Source: an uncultured Bacteroidales bacterium
GTDB taxonomy: Bacteria > Bacteroidota > Bacteroidia > Bacteroidales > Bacteroidaceae
Reading direction: 5' to 3'
DNA: 64,000 nucleotides
NCBI GenBank assembly: GCA_902787575.1
Contig: CADAGX010000010.1
Coordinates: 16,188 to 80,187, forward strand
Part shown: positions 7,472-17,462 of the stretch, piece by piece
Layout of the letters: each line of letters starts with the position of its first letter
Numbering within the stretch: position 1 is the stretch's first letter
Notes under the pieces: generated by a model
Databases searched by the model: none
The model's input: the letters and a program-made list of their open reading frames with translations, nothing else
Told to the model about the DNA's origin: nothing
Position numbers and translations under genes: made by a program

Positions 7472-8389
7472 ATGAACGCCGAAGGTTATCACATACCCGT
7501 CTTGCTGCAAGCCAGCATGGAAGGCCTGAACATCAGGCCCGACGGCACGTATGTCGACCTTACTTACGGCGGCGGCGGACACAGCAAAGCCATTCTGGAA
7601 CGGTTGAGCGACAGCGGACATCTCTACGGATTTGACCAGGACGAGGATGCCATGCAGGGTGCAGTGGAGGATGCACGCTTCACTTTCGTCAGAAGCAACT
7701 TCCGCTTCCTGAAAAACTGGATGCAGTATTACGGAGTGGAACAGGTAGACGGCATACTGGCCGACTTGGGCGTGAGCAGCCATCACTTCGACACGGAGAG
7801 TCGCGGCTTCAGTTTCCGTTTCGATGCCCCATTGGATATGCGAATGAATCAGCGCGCAAGTCTGACGGCGCAGAAGGTATTGCAAGATTACACAGAGGAG
7901 CAATTGGCAAACATCTTCTACCTTTACGGAGAAATGAAGAACAGCCGACGCATTGCTGCGGCCATTGTGAAGCGACGCGACACGCAGCCCCTGCAGACAA
8001 CAGGCGAGCTGGTGGAGACACTGAAGCCTTACATCCAACGAGGTCGCGAGAAGAAAGATATGGCGAAGCTGTTTCAGGCGCTCCGCATTGAGGTGAACGG
8101 CGAGATGAAAGCCCTGCAGCAAATGCTCAAAGCTGCCGTGGAAATATTGCGGCCCGGCGGTCGGCTTGTGGTGCTGACCTATCATTCGCTTGAGGATCGA
8201 CTGGTGAAAAATATGATACATGCGGGTAACGTGGAAGGTAACGCCGAGACAAATATCTATGGCCACACGCTGTCGCCGCTAAAGAGCGTGGGACGCAACT
8301 ACATTGCACCCGACGAAGAAGAACAAACTGCAAATCCTCGGAGTCGTTCCGCCAAACTGCGGGTGGCCGAAAGAACCAACATTGAGTAA
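7472..8389 (+). CDS. rsmH: 16S rRNA (cytosine1402-N4)-methyltransferase RsmH
   Basis: 305 aa, usual family length. The SAM-binding motif is VDLTYGGGGHSKAIL around residues 28-42; GILADLGVSSHHFD and the FRFDAPLDMRMNQ segment (around residues 92-128) are hallmarks of MraW/RsmH, as is the C-terminal NPRSRSAKLRVAER. It N4-methylates C1402 of 16S rRNA in the decoding centre. Second gene of the dcw operon, as in most bacteria. Confidence 0.97.
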   Translation: MNAEGYHIPVLLQASMEGLNIRPDGTYVDLTYGGGGHSKAILERLSDSGHLYGFDQDEDAMQGAVEDARFTFVRSNFRFLKNWMQYYGVEQVDGILADLGVSSHHFDTESRGFSFRFDAPLDMRMNQRASLTAQKVLQDYTEEQLANIFYLYGEMKNSRRIAAAIVKRRDTQPLQTTGELVETLKPYIQRGREKKDMAKLFQALRIEVNGEMKALQQMLKAAVEILRPGGRLVVLTYHSLEDRLVKNMIHAGNVEGNAETNIYGHTLSPLKSVGRNYIAPDEEEQTANPRSRSAKLRVAERTNIE

Positions 8390-8401
8390 GAAGAAAGAAC
8401 C

Positions 8402-8836
8402 ATGTCAGAGCAAACAGACCAACTTCGAAATCCGGCAGAGGTGAAAGAGACCGAAACCGAGAGCAACACGACGACATTGCTCACTTCGTTGATAAGCGAC
8501 GAAGAGGAGAAAATGCCAGACTTGCACCAGATAAAAGATCTGTTGCACGCCCTTCGCATCGACGGCCAATGGTTCAAACGGCAAATCAAAGTCATCTTAC
8601 TCATCGTGGCAGGCATCATCTGGTACATTACCAACCGCTATCAGGCGCAGCAGGAAATGATAGAGGAGGAGAAACTGCGTAGGGAACTGACCGATTGGAA
8701 GTGGCGAAACATGACGCGCACCAGTGAACTGACACTGCACACACGTCAGACTTTCCTCGAAGACAAACTGAAGGAACTCGGCGACAGCACGCTGAAGACC
8801 AGTGCAACGCCACCGTTCATATTGAAAAGCAACTAA
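8402..8836 (+). CDS. ftsL: FtsL-like division protein
   Basis: 144 aa. A charged cytoplasmic N-terminus of about 60 residues is followed by one membrane segment (about 62-78, VILLIVAGIIWYI) and a periplasmic coiled-coil-like stretch (EEEKLRRELTDWKWRNM). Length, topology and place between rsmH and the division transpeptidase identify it as the Bacteroidetes FtsL equivalent, which bridges FtsQ and FtsB-type proteins with FtsW/FtsI. Primary sequence of FtsL is poorly conserved, so the call rests mostly on position. Confidence 0.8.
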   Translation: MSEQTDQLRNPAEVKETETESNTTTLLTSLISDEEEKMPDLHQIKDLLHALRIDGQWFKRQIKVILLIVAGIIWYITNRYQAQQEMIEEEKLRRELTDWKWRNMTRTSELTLHTRQTFLEDKLKELGDSTLKTSATPPFILKSN

Positions 8837-8841
8837 AGAAA

Positions 8842-10959
8842 ATGGATCCCGATAAAAAGAATTCCATAGGACGATACAGAATCTTATTCGGCTTCATGTG
8901 CCTCGCTGCCGTGTATGTGCTCGGCACAGCGTTGCGTACTATGTTGCCGCCGAAGAGCGAATACTGGGCAAGTGTGAATAAACGCTTCATAAAGGAGAAT
9001 GTGCCCATTCCTGCTTCACGTGGTAATCTGTTAGGCTGCGACGGACAGGTGCTGGTTGGCACGTTGCCGAAGTATCGTTTGTGCGTAGATTTCCGCGTGG
9101 GTGGTCGGGATTCTGTGGCGGTGGACAGCATGCAGCGTTGGAGAGACGATGCTTACAAACTTTATAAAGATAGTATCGCGCTGGGCTTGGCCCGTATCTT
9201 TCCCGAGTACGGCGCCAATTGGTTTAGGAACCGTATAGAAAAAGGCTTGCGCGAGCGGCGTTTTGGTTTTCAGCTGTATCCGAAATTGGCCAGCTACATC
9301 CAATATAAGCAAGCGCAGGAGCTACCCGTCTTGCGTGAGTCTGTGCTGAAAGGTGGCTTCCACGGCGATCCAATTCCGCTGCGCATCAAACCTTACGGCT
9401 CGTTAGCTAGTCGCACGCTTGGCGAACTTTATACCGATTCGGGGCGTGCCAAGTGTGGACTCGAACTCAGTTTCGACAGCATTTTGCGCGGTACACCCGG
9501 ATCGAGTCATCGCATAAAAGTCAGAGACGCGCGTGTGAGTATTATAGACCGCCCGCCGTTGGACGGACACGACCTGAAGACTACCATTGATATCAACCTG
9601 CAGGACGTAGCCGAACGCTCGCTGAAAAATAAACTGATGGAGGAAAGCGTGAACGGCGAGGTAGGCATCGCCATCGTAATGGAAGTAAAGACGGGCGACG
9701 TGAAGGCTATCGTAAATCTCACACGTGGCGCTGACGGTAACTATTACGAAATGAAAAATAATGCCGTAAGCGATTTGATGGAGCCGGGCTCTACGTTTAA
9801 AACTGCGAGCATCATGGTAGCTTTGGAGGATGGAAAAATAACTAAGGACACCAGAGTGGACACAGGTAAAGGCGTCTTCAAGATGCACGGCAGCAATATG
9901 AAAGATCACAACTGGAACAAGGGCGGATACGGCGAGTTGACGGTGAGCCAGGTGCTGGAGTTTAGTTCAAATATTGGGGTGAGCCGGCTCATTGATGACG
10001 CCTACCACGATCATCCTGAGGCTTACGTTGATGGTCTCTACCGCGAGGGTGTTGGTATTCCGCTTAATCTTCCGTTTGCCGGAGCTGGCGAGCCAAAAGT
10101 ACGCCGTCCCGAGAAAAAAGGCAAGTATTGGTTGAACTGGAGCAAGACTGCTTTGCCGTGGATGAGCATTGGTTACGAAACTATGTTGCCTCCCATCAGT
10201 ACGCTCACATTCTACAATGCCATTGCTAACGGCGGGTGTATGGTGAAACCGCGTTTCATTACGGCAGAATTGTGCGACGGGCAGGTCGTGCGTGAGTTCC
10301 CGACTGAGGTAATCAAACCAAGCATCTGTAGCAAGCACACACTATACGACATACAGGATATTCTGGAAAAGGTGGTCAGCCAAGGACTTGGAAAAAAAGC
10401 TGGCAATGGCGGCAAACTTTTCAAGGTCAGTGGCAAGACAGGCACAGCTCAAATTGCATCGGGAGGCAGCTACCGCAACGGCGTTCACCGCTACATGGTA
10501 AGTTTCTGTGGTTACTTTCCATCGGAGGCGCCTCGATACAGTTGCATCGTCTGCATTGTGAAACGTGGCACACCTGCCTCGGGAGGTTCGCAGGCGGGCC
10601 CCGTCTTCCGCGACATCTCGCTCTATTTGATGTCGAAAGGCGTCTACAGAAATACGGAAGAGGCTGCTGATTCTAATTCTGTTTACACGCCAGAAGTGTT
10701 GAAAGGAAGTGCCGAAAAAACAGAAACACTGCTGAAACAGATGAATCTGCGAGGTGCGCAGTTCGAAAACGCCCCCGACACACTTGCCAAAGGTCGTGTT
10801 CCCAACTTTATTGGCATGGGTGCCAGCGATGCTGTTTATGAGGCACAAAAGAGGGGATTGAAGGTGAGAATCACAGGTGTCGGCCGCGTAATGGCTCAAG
10901 ACATCACTGCGGGTTCGGAGGTATCGAAAGGTAAAACCATTACGCTGACGCTGAAATAA
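8842..10959 (+). CDS. ftsI: Division-specific peptidoglycan transpeptidase (PBP3/FtsI) with PASTA domain
   Basis: 705 aa. One membrane anchor (about residues 12-30) is followed by the PBP dimerisation domain and the transpeptidase domain with all three motifs: STFK (Ser317-Lys320), SSN (375-377) and KTG (532-534). A C-terminal PASTA unit (about 645-705, VPNFIGMGASDAVYEA) extends beyond the classical E. coli FtsI and is usual in Bacteroidetes. It cross-links septal peptidoglycan as partner of FtsW. The gene begins 5 nt after ftsL. Confidence 0.95.
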   Translation: MDPDKKNSIGRYRILFGFMCLAAVYVLGTALRTMLPPKSEYWASVNKRFIKENVPIPASRGNLLGCDGQVLVGTLPKYRLCVDFRVGGRDSVAVDSMQRWRDDAYKLYKDSIALGLARIFPEYGANWFRNRIEKGLRERRFGFQLYPKLASYIQYKQAQELPVLRESVLKGGFHGDPIPLRIKPYGSLASRTLGELYTDSGRAKCGLELSFDSILRGTPGSSHRIKVRDARVSIIDRPPLDGHDLKTTIDINLQDVAERSLKNKLMEESVNGEVGIAIVMEVKTGDVKAIVNLTRGADGNYYEMKNNAVSDLMEPGSTFKTASIMVALEDGKITKDTRVDTGKGVFKMHGSNMKDHNWNKGGYGELTVSQVLEFSSNIGVSRLIDDAYHDHPEAYVDGLYREGVGIPLNLPFAGAGEPKVRRPEKKGKYWLNWSKTALPWMSIGYETMLPPISTLTFYNAIANGGCMVKPRFITAELCDGQVVREFPTEVIKPSICSKHTLYDIQDILEKVVSQGLGKKAGNGGKLFKVSGKTGTAQIASGGSYRNGVHRYMVSFCGYFPSEAPRYSCIVCIVKRGTPASGGSQAGPVFRDISLYLMSKGVYRNTEEAADSNSVYTPEVLKGSAEKTETLLKQMNLRGAQFENAPDTLAKGRVPNFIGMGASDAVYEAQKRGLKVRITGVGRVMAQDITAGSEVSKGKTITLTLK

Positions 10960-10973
10960 TTTTCTTCGCGCGC

Positions 10974-10998
10974 GTATATATAATAAGGTATAGGTAAA
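10974..10998 (+). promoter_or_regulatory. TATATAATAAGGTATA start-site element before murE
   Basis: The leader contains TATATATAATAAGG followed by TATAGGTAAA and then ATG. The same block occurs before ftsW (15081-15105), before the YqeY gene (22286-22300) and before the SGNH hydrolase (59892-59877, minus). It is probably a translation-initiation signal. Confidence 0.55.
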
Positions 10999-12459
10999 AT
11001 GAAACTGGAACAACTCATAGATTTCTGTAAGCCTGAGTATGTTTGCGGGCCAACGGACGTGGAAATAACAGGAATGGAGATAGACTCCCGTCAGATTAAG
11101 CCCGGCAGTATTTTTGTTGCCATGCGTGGCACACAGGCCGATGGGCACGATTTCATCGGGAAGGCCATCGAAAACGGAGCCGCTGCCATTGTTTGTGAAC
11201 ATCTTCCCGAGGCGTTTGCCAAGAAACAGGACGTAGCATTCCTGCAATACGCCAGCACCGAGCAGGTTGTCGGCCCGCTGGCCACGCATTTCTATGGAGA
11301 TCCAACGTCAAAGATGAAATTGGTGGGTGTCACAGGAACAAATGGAAAAACCACCATCGCAACGTTGCTTTATCAAATATTCCGTCGTTTGGGTCATAAG
11401 TGCGGATTGTGCAGTACAGTATGTAATTATATAAATGGCGAAGCCGTTCCCACCGAATGCACCACGCCCGACCCGATTACACTGAACCGCCTGCTGGGAC
11501 GGATGGCCGCAGAAGGCTGCGAATATGCTTTCATGGAAGTCAGCAGTCACAGCGTTGTGCAGAACCGCATAGGCGGTCTGACTTTTGCCGGCGGTATTTT
11601 CACTAATCTTACGCGCGATCATCTTGATTACCACAAGACATTCGAAGCGTATCGCGATGCAAAAAAGGAGTTTTTCGACCGTCTGCCCAAGAAATCTTTT
11701 GCCGTGACGAATGCCGACGACAAGAATGGCATGGTTATGGTGCAGAACACGAAAGCTTCGGTGAGGACTTATTCGTTGCGCTCGGCCGCCGACTTCAAGG
11801 CTCAAGTGCTGGAAGAAAGTTTCGAAGGCATGAATTTGGAACTCGACGGCCACGAAGTCAGCGTACAATTTGTGGGCCGCTTCAATGTGAGCAATCTTCT
11901 GGCCGTCTATGCCGCTACGGTTATGCTCGGAGTCGAAAAGGAAGAGGCGCTGGTGCAGTTGAGCGCCATGAAACCCGTGAATGGGCGTTTCGAAACGTTA
12001 CGCTCGCCCAACGGTGTGACAGCAATTGTGGATTATGCCCACACGCCCGACGCTTTGGCCAATGTGCTCGATACCATTAACAAGGTGTTAAAACATAGGG
12101 GACAATGCTGGACAGTATGCGGCGCAGGCGGTAATCGCGACAAGGGTAAGCGTCCGCTTATGGCGCAGGAGGCTGTAAAGAACAGCGACCGCGTCATCAT
12201 TACGAGCGACAATCCTCGGTTTGAGGAACCGCAAGACATCATAAACGATATGCTGGACGGACTTACAGAAAAACAGCGACGCGATGTGCTTAGCATCGTC
12301 GACCGCCGCGAGGCAATCCGCACGGCGTGTATGATGGCGCAGCCCGGAGATGTCATCTTGGTGGCTGGAAAAGGACACGAAGATTACCAGATAATAAAAG
12401 GTGTGAAACATCATTTCGATGACCATGAAGTGATACGCGAGGCATTTGGCATTGCATAA
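10999..12459 (+). CDS. murE: UDP-MurNAc-tripeptide synthetase MurE (meso-DAP type)
   Basis: 486 aa. Mur ligase with the three usual domains: N-terminal UDP-binding ([15 protein letters not shown]), central ATPase with P-loop GTNGKTT (from residue 113), and C-terminal domain with DNPR (404-407). DNPR is the signature for diaminopimelate as the third amino acid, so this organism should have DAP-type peptidoglycan. It acts in the cytoplasm on UDP-MurNAc-L-Ala-D-Glu. The 39-nt gap from ftsI carries the AT-rich start-site element. Confidence 0.97.
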   Translation: MKLEQLIDFCKPEYVCGPTDVEITGMEIDSRQIKPGSIFVAMRGTQADGHDFIGKAIENGAAAIVCEHLPEAFAKKQDVAFLQYASTEQVVGPLATHFYGDPTSKMKLVGVTGTNGKTTIATLLYQIFRRLGHKCGLCSTVCNYINGEAVPTECTTPDPITLNRLLGRMAAEGCEYAFMEVSSHSVVQNRIGGLTFAGGIFTNLTRDHLDYHKTFEAYRDAKKEFFDRLPKKSFAVTNADDKNGMVMVQNTKASVRTYSLRSAADFKAQVLEESFEGMNLELDGHEVSVQFVGRFNVSNLLAVYAATVMLGVEKEEALVQLSAMKPVNGRFETLRSPNGVTAIVDYAHTPDALANVLDTINKVLKHRGQCWTVCGAGGNRDKGKRPLMAQEAVKNSDRVIITSDNPRFEEPQDIINDMLDGLTEKQRRDVLSIVDRREAIRTACMMAQPGDVILVAGKGHEDYQIIKGVKHHFDDHEVIREAFGIA

Positions 12460-12477
12460 AATAGAAAGGTACAGGGC

Positions 12478-13743
12478 ATGTTATATTATTTGTTCAGATA
12501 TTTAGAACGTTTTGGCGTTTCGGGTGCAGGACTCTGGCAGTATATATCTTTCCGGGCAATCCTCACTCTGGTGTTGAGCCTCCTTATTTCCATGTGGTTC
12601 GGCCAGTATTTCATCAAGTGGATGAGGCGTCATAAGGCAAGCGAAGTGCAGCGCGATGCAAGCATCGACCCGTATGGAGTGGAAAAGCAGGGCGTTCCGT
12701 CGATGGGTGGTGTCATCATCATCATTGCCACGGTTATCCCCTGCCTCTTGTTTGGGCGCTTGCGCAATATCTACATGCTGATGATGCTTTTTACCACCTT
12801 ATGGTTGGGTGCACTGGGTTTTGCCGACGACTATACGAAACTCAAGATCTCAAAAGACGGCCTGCGTCCTATATATAAGTTGGTGGGACAGGCCATCTTG
12901 GGTCTCGTGATAGGACTCACGCTGTGGCTCAGCCCCGATGCAGTCATTCGCGAGAATATTACTATGACGCGCGACGGTGCAAATAAGACCATTATACACA
13001 AGAGCGAACCAGTGAAGAGTAATATCACCACGATACCTTTCGTTAAAAATAACAACCTCAGTTATACCGAGGTCGTCGGCTTCTGCGGAAAATATCGCCG
13101 TGCGGCTGGTTGGATACTATTCGTGCTTGTCACCACATTTGTGGTGATGGCGGTGAGCAACGGCAGCAATCTCAACGATGGGATGGATGGTATGTGTGCC
13201 GGCAACTCTGCCATCATGTGTGTCGCCTTAGGCGTCTTGGCTTACGTAAGCAGTCACATAGAGATGGCAAGCTACCTAAATATTATGTTTATCCCGGGCA
13301 GCGAGGAACTGGTCATATTCCTTTGTGCTTTCGTGGGCGCGCTGGTAGGTTTTCTGTGGTACAACGCATATCCGGCACAAGTTTTCATGGGAGACACGGG
13401 CAGTTTGGCCATCGGCGGCATTATAGCAGTTGTCGCCATCATTATTCACAAGGAATTGCTCCTGCCGCTGCTGTGTTTTGTCTTTCTGATGGAGAGTGTC
13501 AGCGTGCTGTTGCAGACAAGCTACGCCAAGCGTGGCAACCGGCGCGGGGAGAAATGGCGCGTCTTCAAGCGCGCTCCGTTGCACGACACGTTCCGTGTCA
13601 AGCCTGGGCAGTTGCCAAAAGATTTCCGAGTCTTGATAAATTGGCCCAGCGGCTGTTGGCTCGAGTCAAAGATAACTATGCGGTTCTGGATTGTCACCAT
13701 AATCCTTGCCGCGCTCACTATTGTCACACTTAAAATCAGGTAA
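12478..13743 (+). CDS. mraY: Phospho-MurNAc-pentapeptide transferase MraY
   Basis: 421 aa, polytopic membrane protein. Family motifs: PSMGGVIII, the Mg-binding FADDYTK near residue 120, SNGSNLNDGMDGMCAG (around 223-238), and NAYPAQVFMGDTGSLAIGG near 300. It moves phospho-MurNAc-pentapeptide to undecaprenyl phosphate to make lipid I. An insertion between the first motifs and SNGSNLNDG (MTRDGANKTIIHKSEP) makes it longer than the E. coli enzyme (360 aa), as in other Bacteroidetes. It ends 2 nt before murD. Confidence 0.97.
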   Translation: MLYYLFRYLERFGVSGAGLWQYISFRAILTLVLSLLISMWFGQYFIKWMRRHKASEVQRDASIDPYGVEKQGVPSMGGVIIIIATVIPCLLFGRLRNIYMLMMLFTTLWLGALGFADDYTKLKISKDGLRPIYKLVGQAILGLVIGLTLWLSPDAVIRENITMTRDGANKTIIHKSEPVKSNITTIPFVKNNNLSYTEVVGFCGKYRRAAGWILFVLVTTFVVMAVSNGSNLNDGMDGMCAGNSAIMCVALGVLAYVSSHIEMASYLNIMFIPGSEELVIFLCAFVGALVGFLWYNAYPAQVFMGDTGSLAIGGIIAVVAIIIHKELLLPLLCFVFLMESVSVLLQTSYAKRGNRRGEKWRVFKRAPLHDTFRVKPGQLPKDFRVLINWPSGCWLESKITMRFWIVTIILAALTIVTLKIR

Positions 13744-13745
13744 GG

Positions 13746-15080
13746 ATGAAGAGAATCGTTGTGTTGGGAGCTGCGGAGAGTGGCGTGGGAGCTGCTGTGC
13801 TGGCAAAGGTGAAAGGTTTTGACGTGTTTGTCAGCGACATGGGCCAGATTAAGGAAAAATATAAGCAGGTGCTGGAGCAATACCAGATTCCGTGGGAGGA
13901 GGGGAAGCATACCGAGTCGCTGATTCTTTCGGCCGACGAGGTAGTGAAAAGTCCTGGTATTCCCGACGACGCTCCGATGCCGCAGAAAATCCGCGAAGCG
14001 GGAATAGGCATAATTAGCGAGATAGAGTTTGCAGGCCGATACACACATGCCAAAATGATATGTGTCACCGGCTCGAACGGAAAGACCACCACCACGAGTC
14101 TCATCTACCATATTTTCAAGGAGGCAGGTTACAACGTCGGGCTGGCGGGCAATATCGGACGCAGCCTTGCCCTGCAGATTGCAGAAGGCAGGCAGTTTGA
14201 CTACTACATCATCGAGCTAAGCAGTTTTCAGCTTGATAATATGTACGATTTCCGCGCCAACATTGCCGTCTTGCTGAACATCACACCCGACCATCTCGAC
14301 CGCTACAACAACGATATGCAGAGCTATACTGACTCGAAAATGCGCATCATACGAAACCAGACGGAGGAGGATGCCTTCGTTTATTGGGCCGACGACCCAA
14401 TTATCAAGCGCGAACTTACGAAGTACGGCATCAGAGCAAAGCAGTGCCCATTCAGCATTCTGAAGAAAACGGGCATGATAGGATATATCTCCGATGGACA
14501 GTATGTCATAGAGCAGCCCACACCGTTCAATATGGAGCAGGAATCTTTGAGTCTGACAGGCAAGCACAATATGTACAACAGCCTTGCGGCAGGTATCGCA
14601 GCCCACTTGAGCGGAATTAAGGATGAGGACCTGCGAAAGAGCCTGAGCGACTTCGAGGGCGTTGAGCATCGGCTGGAGAAAGTGGCTCGCGTAGGTGGCG
14701 TACAATACATCAACGACTCGAAAGCAACGAACGTGGACGCGTGCTGGTACGCGCTTGAGAGTATGACCACGCCCACTATCCTAATTTTGGGCGGAAAGGA
14801 CAAGGGAAACGACTACTCGTCTATTCGCGACTTGGTGCAGAAAAAGTGTGCCGGCCTTGTATATCTGGGCGCCGACAATGCAAAACTGCATGCTTTCTTC
14901 GACGATATGGGACTTCCCGTGGCCGACACGCACAGTATGAAAGATTGCGTCGAAGCGTGTGCACGTATGGCTCAGCCTGGCTACACTGTCCTGCTCAGTC
15001 CGTGCTGTGCCAGCTTCGATCTCTTTAAGAATATGGAAGATCGTGGAGATCAGTTCAAGGCGCTCGTGCGTGCGCTATAA
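13746..15080 (+). CDS. murD: UDP-MurNAc-alanine--D-glutamate ligase MurD
   Basis: 444 aa. N-terminal Rossmann-like domain (RIVVLGAAESGVGAAVLA), P-loop CVTGSNGKTTTTSLI around residue 102, NITPDHLDRY, and LGGKDKGNDYSS near 345, with a C-terminal CCASFDLFKNMEDRG motif typical of MurD. It adds D-glutamate to UDP-MurNAc-L-Ala. It lies in the canonical place between mraY and ftsW. Confidence 0.97.
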   Translation: MKRIVVLGAAESGVGAAVLAKVKGFDVFVSDMGQIKEKYKQVLEQYQIPWEEGKHTESLILSADEVVKSPGIPDDAPMPQKIREAGIGIISEIEFAGRYTHAKMICVTGSNGKTTTTSLIYHIFKEAGYNVGLAGNIGRSLALQIAEGRQFDYYIIELSSFQLDNMYDFRANIAVLLNITPDHLDRYNNDMQSYTDSKMRIIRNQTEEDAFVYWADDPIIKRELTKYGIRAKQCPFSILKKTGMIGYISDGQYVIEQPTPFNMEQESLSLTGKHNMYNSLAAGIAAHLSGIKDEDLRKSLSDFEGVEHRLEKVARVGGVQYINDSKATNVDACWYALESMTTPTILILGGKDKGNDYSSIRDLVQKKCAGLVYLGADNAKLHAFFDDMGLPVADTHSMKDCVEACARMAQPGYTVLLSPCCASFDLFKNMEDRGDQFKALVRAL

Positions 15081-15105
15081 AATATATAATAAGGTATAGG
15101 GTAAA
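15081..15105 (+). promoter_or_regulatory. TATATAATAAGGTATA start-site element before ftsW
   Basis: AATATATAATAAGG followed by TATAGGGTAAA then ATG fills the whole murD-ftsW gap. It is almost identical to the murE leader although the flanking genes differ, so the block is conserved for function or was copied. Confidence 0.55.
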
Positions 15106-16344
15106 ATGAAGTTGAAAAAAGGATTTTTGGAGAACGGAATCATGCAGGGCGACATGGTAGTCTGGATGATCTTCCTCTTGCTATGTATGGTTTCGGTCAT
15201 CGAAGTCTACAGTGCCAGCAGTAATATGACTTACAAGTCGGGCGAATACTGGCGTCCCATACTGGAGCATGGTTCGTACGTGCTGGTGGGAATCGGCATA
15301 GCATGGCTCATACACCGTATGCCGCTCAATGTTTTCAAGTTGGCCAGCACGGTGTTGCTGCACATTTCATACATACTTCTTATTATTGTGCTCTTTGGCG
15401 AGAAGATAAACGGCGCGGCGCGCTGGGACGAGATTATGGGTATATCTTACCAGCCGAGTGAGATAACGAAGGTGAGCCTCGTGGTTTTCATCGCTTTCAT
15501 ATTGGCGCATCTGCGCGACGGCAAGATGGCATCTGCAACGGCGGCCAAGATAGTCGCCTGTGAGGTGGGTCTTTCCGTCATGCTCATCGTTACGGAAAAT
15601 GCGTCCACGGCTGGAATCATTTTCCTTGTCTCGCTTTGCATCTGCTTTTATGGCAAGGTGCGTGCTCGCTACCTCGCGTGGGTTGTGGGCCTGCTGGCCG
15701 TCGTTGCCATCGTCGTGGGCATGGTGGCGTATAAAATCCCCGAGTCCACGCTCGACGAATGGCGTGAGTCTAAAGTTCTGCATCGTGTGCCCGTGTGGGT
15801 ACATCGCCTCAAGGACCACGCCGAGTTGCCCGAAGATCCGATGGATTACGACTTGACAAGTAACATACAAGTCACACATGCGCAGATTGCCGTGGCCACT
15901 TGCAACATTGTGGGCCGCGGACCTGGCAATTCCGTCCAGCGCGATTATCTGCCGCAGGCCTTCTCCGATTTCATTTATGCCATCATCATCGAGGAAGGTG
16001 GCTTCCTGAGCGGCGTCTTTGTGATGTTCCTCTACTTGTTGCTCATGTGGCGCGCCATGAAGATAGCGGGCCGATGTAAGACACTCTTCCCGGCATATCT
16101 GGTGATGGGGCTGGCGCTGATGATGGTGGTGCAGGCAATGGTGAACATGGCTGTGGCCGTGGGCGCATTCCCTGTCACAGGTCAGCCGCTGCCGCTCATA
16201 AGCAAAGGCGGAACGAGCACTTTCGTGAATTGTGCCTACATTGGCATGATTCTGAGCGTCAGCCGTCGGATTAACAAGAAACAGACTTCGCCGGTTGTGG
16301 CACAGGCCGAGCCTACCACGCCCGAAAACGATAAAACAGCATAG
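15106..16344 (+). CDS. ftsW: Lipid II polymerase / division protein FtsW (SEDS family)
   Basis: 412 aa with about 10 hydrophobic segments. SEDS motifs: INGAARWDEIMGISYQPSEI around residues 100-119, TSNIQVTHAQIAVA, FIYAIIIEEGGFLSG, and PLPLISKGGTSTF near the end. It polymerises lipid II with the transpeptidase FtsI. The C-terminal tail is a short Gln/Pro/Thr-rich cytoplasmic extension. The gene abuts murG. Confidence 0.96.
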   Translation: MKLKKGFLENGIMQGDMVVWMIFLLLCMVSVIEVYSASSNMTYKSGEYWRPILEHGSYVLVGIGIAWLIHRMPLNVFKLASTVLLHISYILLIIVLFGEKINGAARWDEIMGISYQPSEITKVSLVVFIAFILAHLRDGKMASATAAKIVACEVGLSVMLIVTENASTAGIIFLVSLCICFYGKVRARYLAWVVGLLAVVAIVVGMVAYKIPESTLDEWRESKVLHRVPVWVHRLKDHAELPEDPMDYDLTSNIQVTHAQIAVATCNIVGRGPGNSVQRDYLPQAFSDFIYAIIIEEGGFLSGVFVMFLYLLLMWRAMKIAGRCKTLFPAYLVMGLALMMVVQAMVNMAVAVGAFPVTGQPLPLISKGGTSTFVNCAYIGMILSVSRRINKKQTSPVVAQAEPTTPENDKTA

Positions 16345-16348
16345 CGAA

Positions 16349-17455
16349 ATGGAAGCAAAACGAATCATTATAAGCGGCGGAGGCACGGGTGGACACATTT
16401 TCCCGGCCGTCAGCATAGCCAATGCAATTAAGGAGTTGGTTCCCGAAGCCGAAATCCTGTTTGTCGGCGCCGAGGGCCGTATGGAGATGACACGTGTTCC
16501 GGCTGCGGGCTATAAGATAGTAGGTCTTCCCTTACGTGGCCTGCTTCGCCCGCTTTGGAAACCGGGCAACGTGGGTGTCGTGCTGGATTACCTGCGCAGC
16601 AAACGACGTGTGAAGAAGATTCTGCGCGAATTTAAGCCTGACGTGGCAGTGGGTGTGGGTGGATATGCCAGTTCGGCCACGCTGAATGCGGCGTACGACC
16701 TTGGTATTCCGTGCCTCATACAGGAGCAAAACAGTTTTGCGGGCCTGACAAATAAGTTACTGGGCAAGAAAGCCAGCAAGATATGCGTTGCGTACGAAGG
16801 TATGGAACGCTTCTTCCCGAAGGACAAACTGATGCTTACCGGAAACCCCGTGCGGCAAGACTTAAAACTGCCTGCACTTTCGCGCGAAACTGCAGCCACT
16901 TTTTTCGGTATGACGTGCGAGAAACCAACCATCTTGCTGGTGGGAGGAAGTCTGGGTGCCGGCACACTGAACGAAAGCGTACTTCGCAACCTGAATCTCA
17001 TAGCCAGTTCACCCATACAGTTCATTTGGCAGACGGGCGCCTACTACTACAAAAAGATAGAGGCACGGCTGGCCGCAGAGGGGAAGCCCGCTAATCTATA
17101 CGTTTCGGACTTCATCTCGAAGATGAACTACGCTTATTGCCTGGCCGACTTGGTTATCAGCCGAGCCGGCGCCAGCAGCATCAGTGAACTCTGCCTGCTG
17201 GGGAAACCGAGCATCCTCGTGCCCAGCCCCAATGTGGCCGAAGACCATCAGACGCACAACGCCATGGCGTTGGTAGAGCGTGATGCCGCTCTGATGGTGC
17301 GCGACACAGATGCTCCCCAGCAGCTCTTGCCGCTGGCGGTGAAGACCGTGGCCGACGCGGCTCGCCTCGAAACGCTCGGACGCAACGCTCGCGCCATGGC
17401 ATTCGAGGACTCTGCGCGTGTGATAGCACAGGAAGTGTTGAATCTTGCAAAATGA
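16349..17455 (+). CDS. murG: UDP-GlcNAc--undecaprenyl-pyrophosphoryl-MurNAc-pentapeptide GlcNAc transferase MurG
   Basis: 368 aa from ATG 16349, 4 nt after the ftsW stop; a GTG at 16295 was rejected because it lies inside ftsW. GT-B fold glycosyltransferase of family GT28: ISGGGTGGHIFPAVSIANA at the N-terminus, LIQEQNSFAGLTNKLLG in the middle, VGGSLGA near residue 195, and SRAGASSISELCLLGKPSI (about 271-289). It converts lipid I to lipid II at the inner face of the cytoplasmic membrane. Confidence 0.97.
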   Translation: MEAKRIIISGGGTGGHIFPAVSIANAIKELVPEAEILFVGAEGRMEMTRVPAAGYKIVGLPLRGLLRPLWKPGNVGVVLDYLRSKRRVKKILREFKPDVAVGVGGYASSATLNAAYDLGIPCLIQEQNSFAGLTNKLLGKKASKICVAYEGMERFFPKDKLMLTGNPVRQDLKLPALSRETAATFFGMTCEKPTILLVGGSLGAGTLNESVLRNLNLIASSPIQFIWQTGAYYYKKIEARLAAEGKPANLYVSDFISKMNYAYCLADLVISRAGASSISELCLLGKPSILVPSPNVAEDHQTHNAMALVERDAALMVRDTDAPQQLLPLAVKTVADAARLETLGRNARAMAFEDSARVIAQEVLNLAK

Positions 17456-17462
17456 CGCGACA

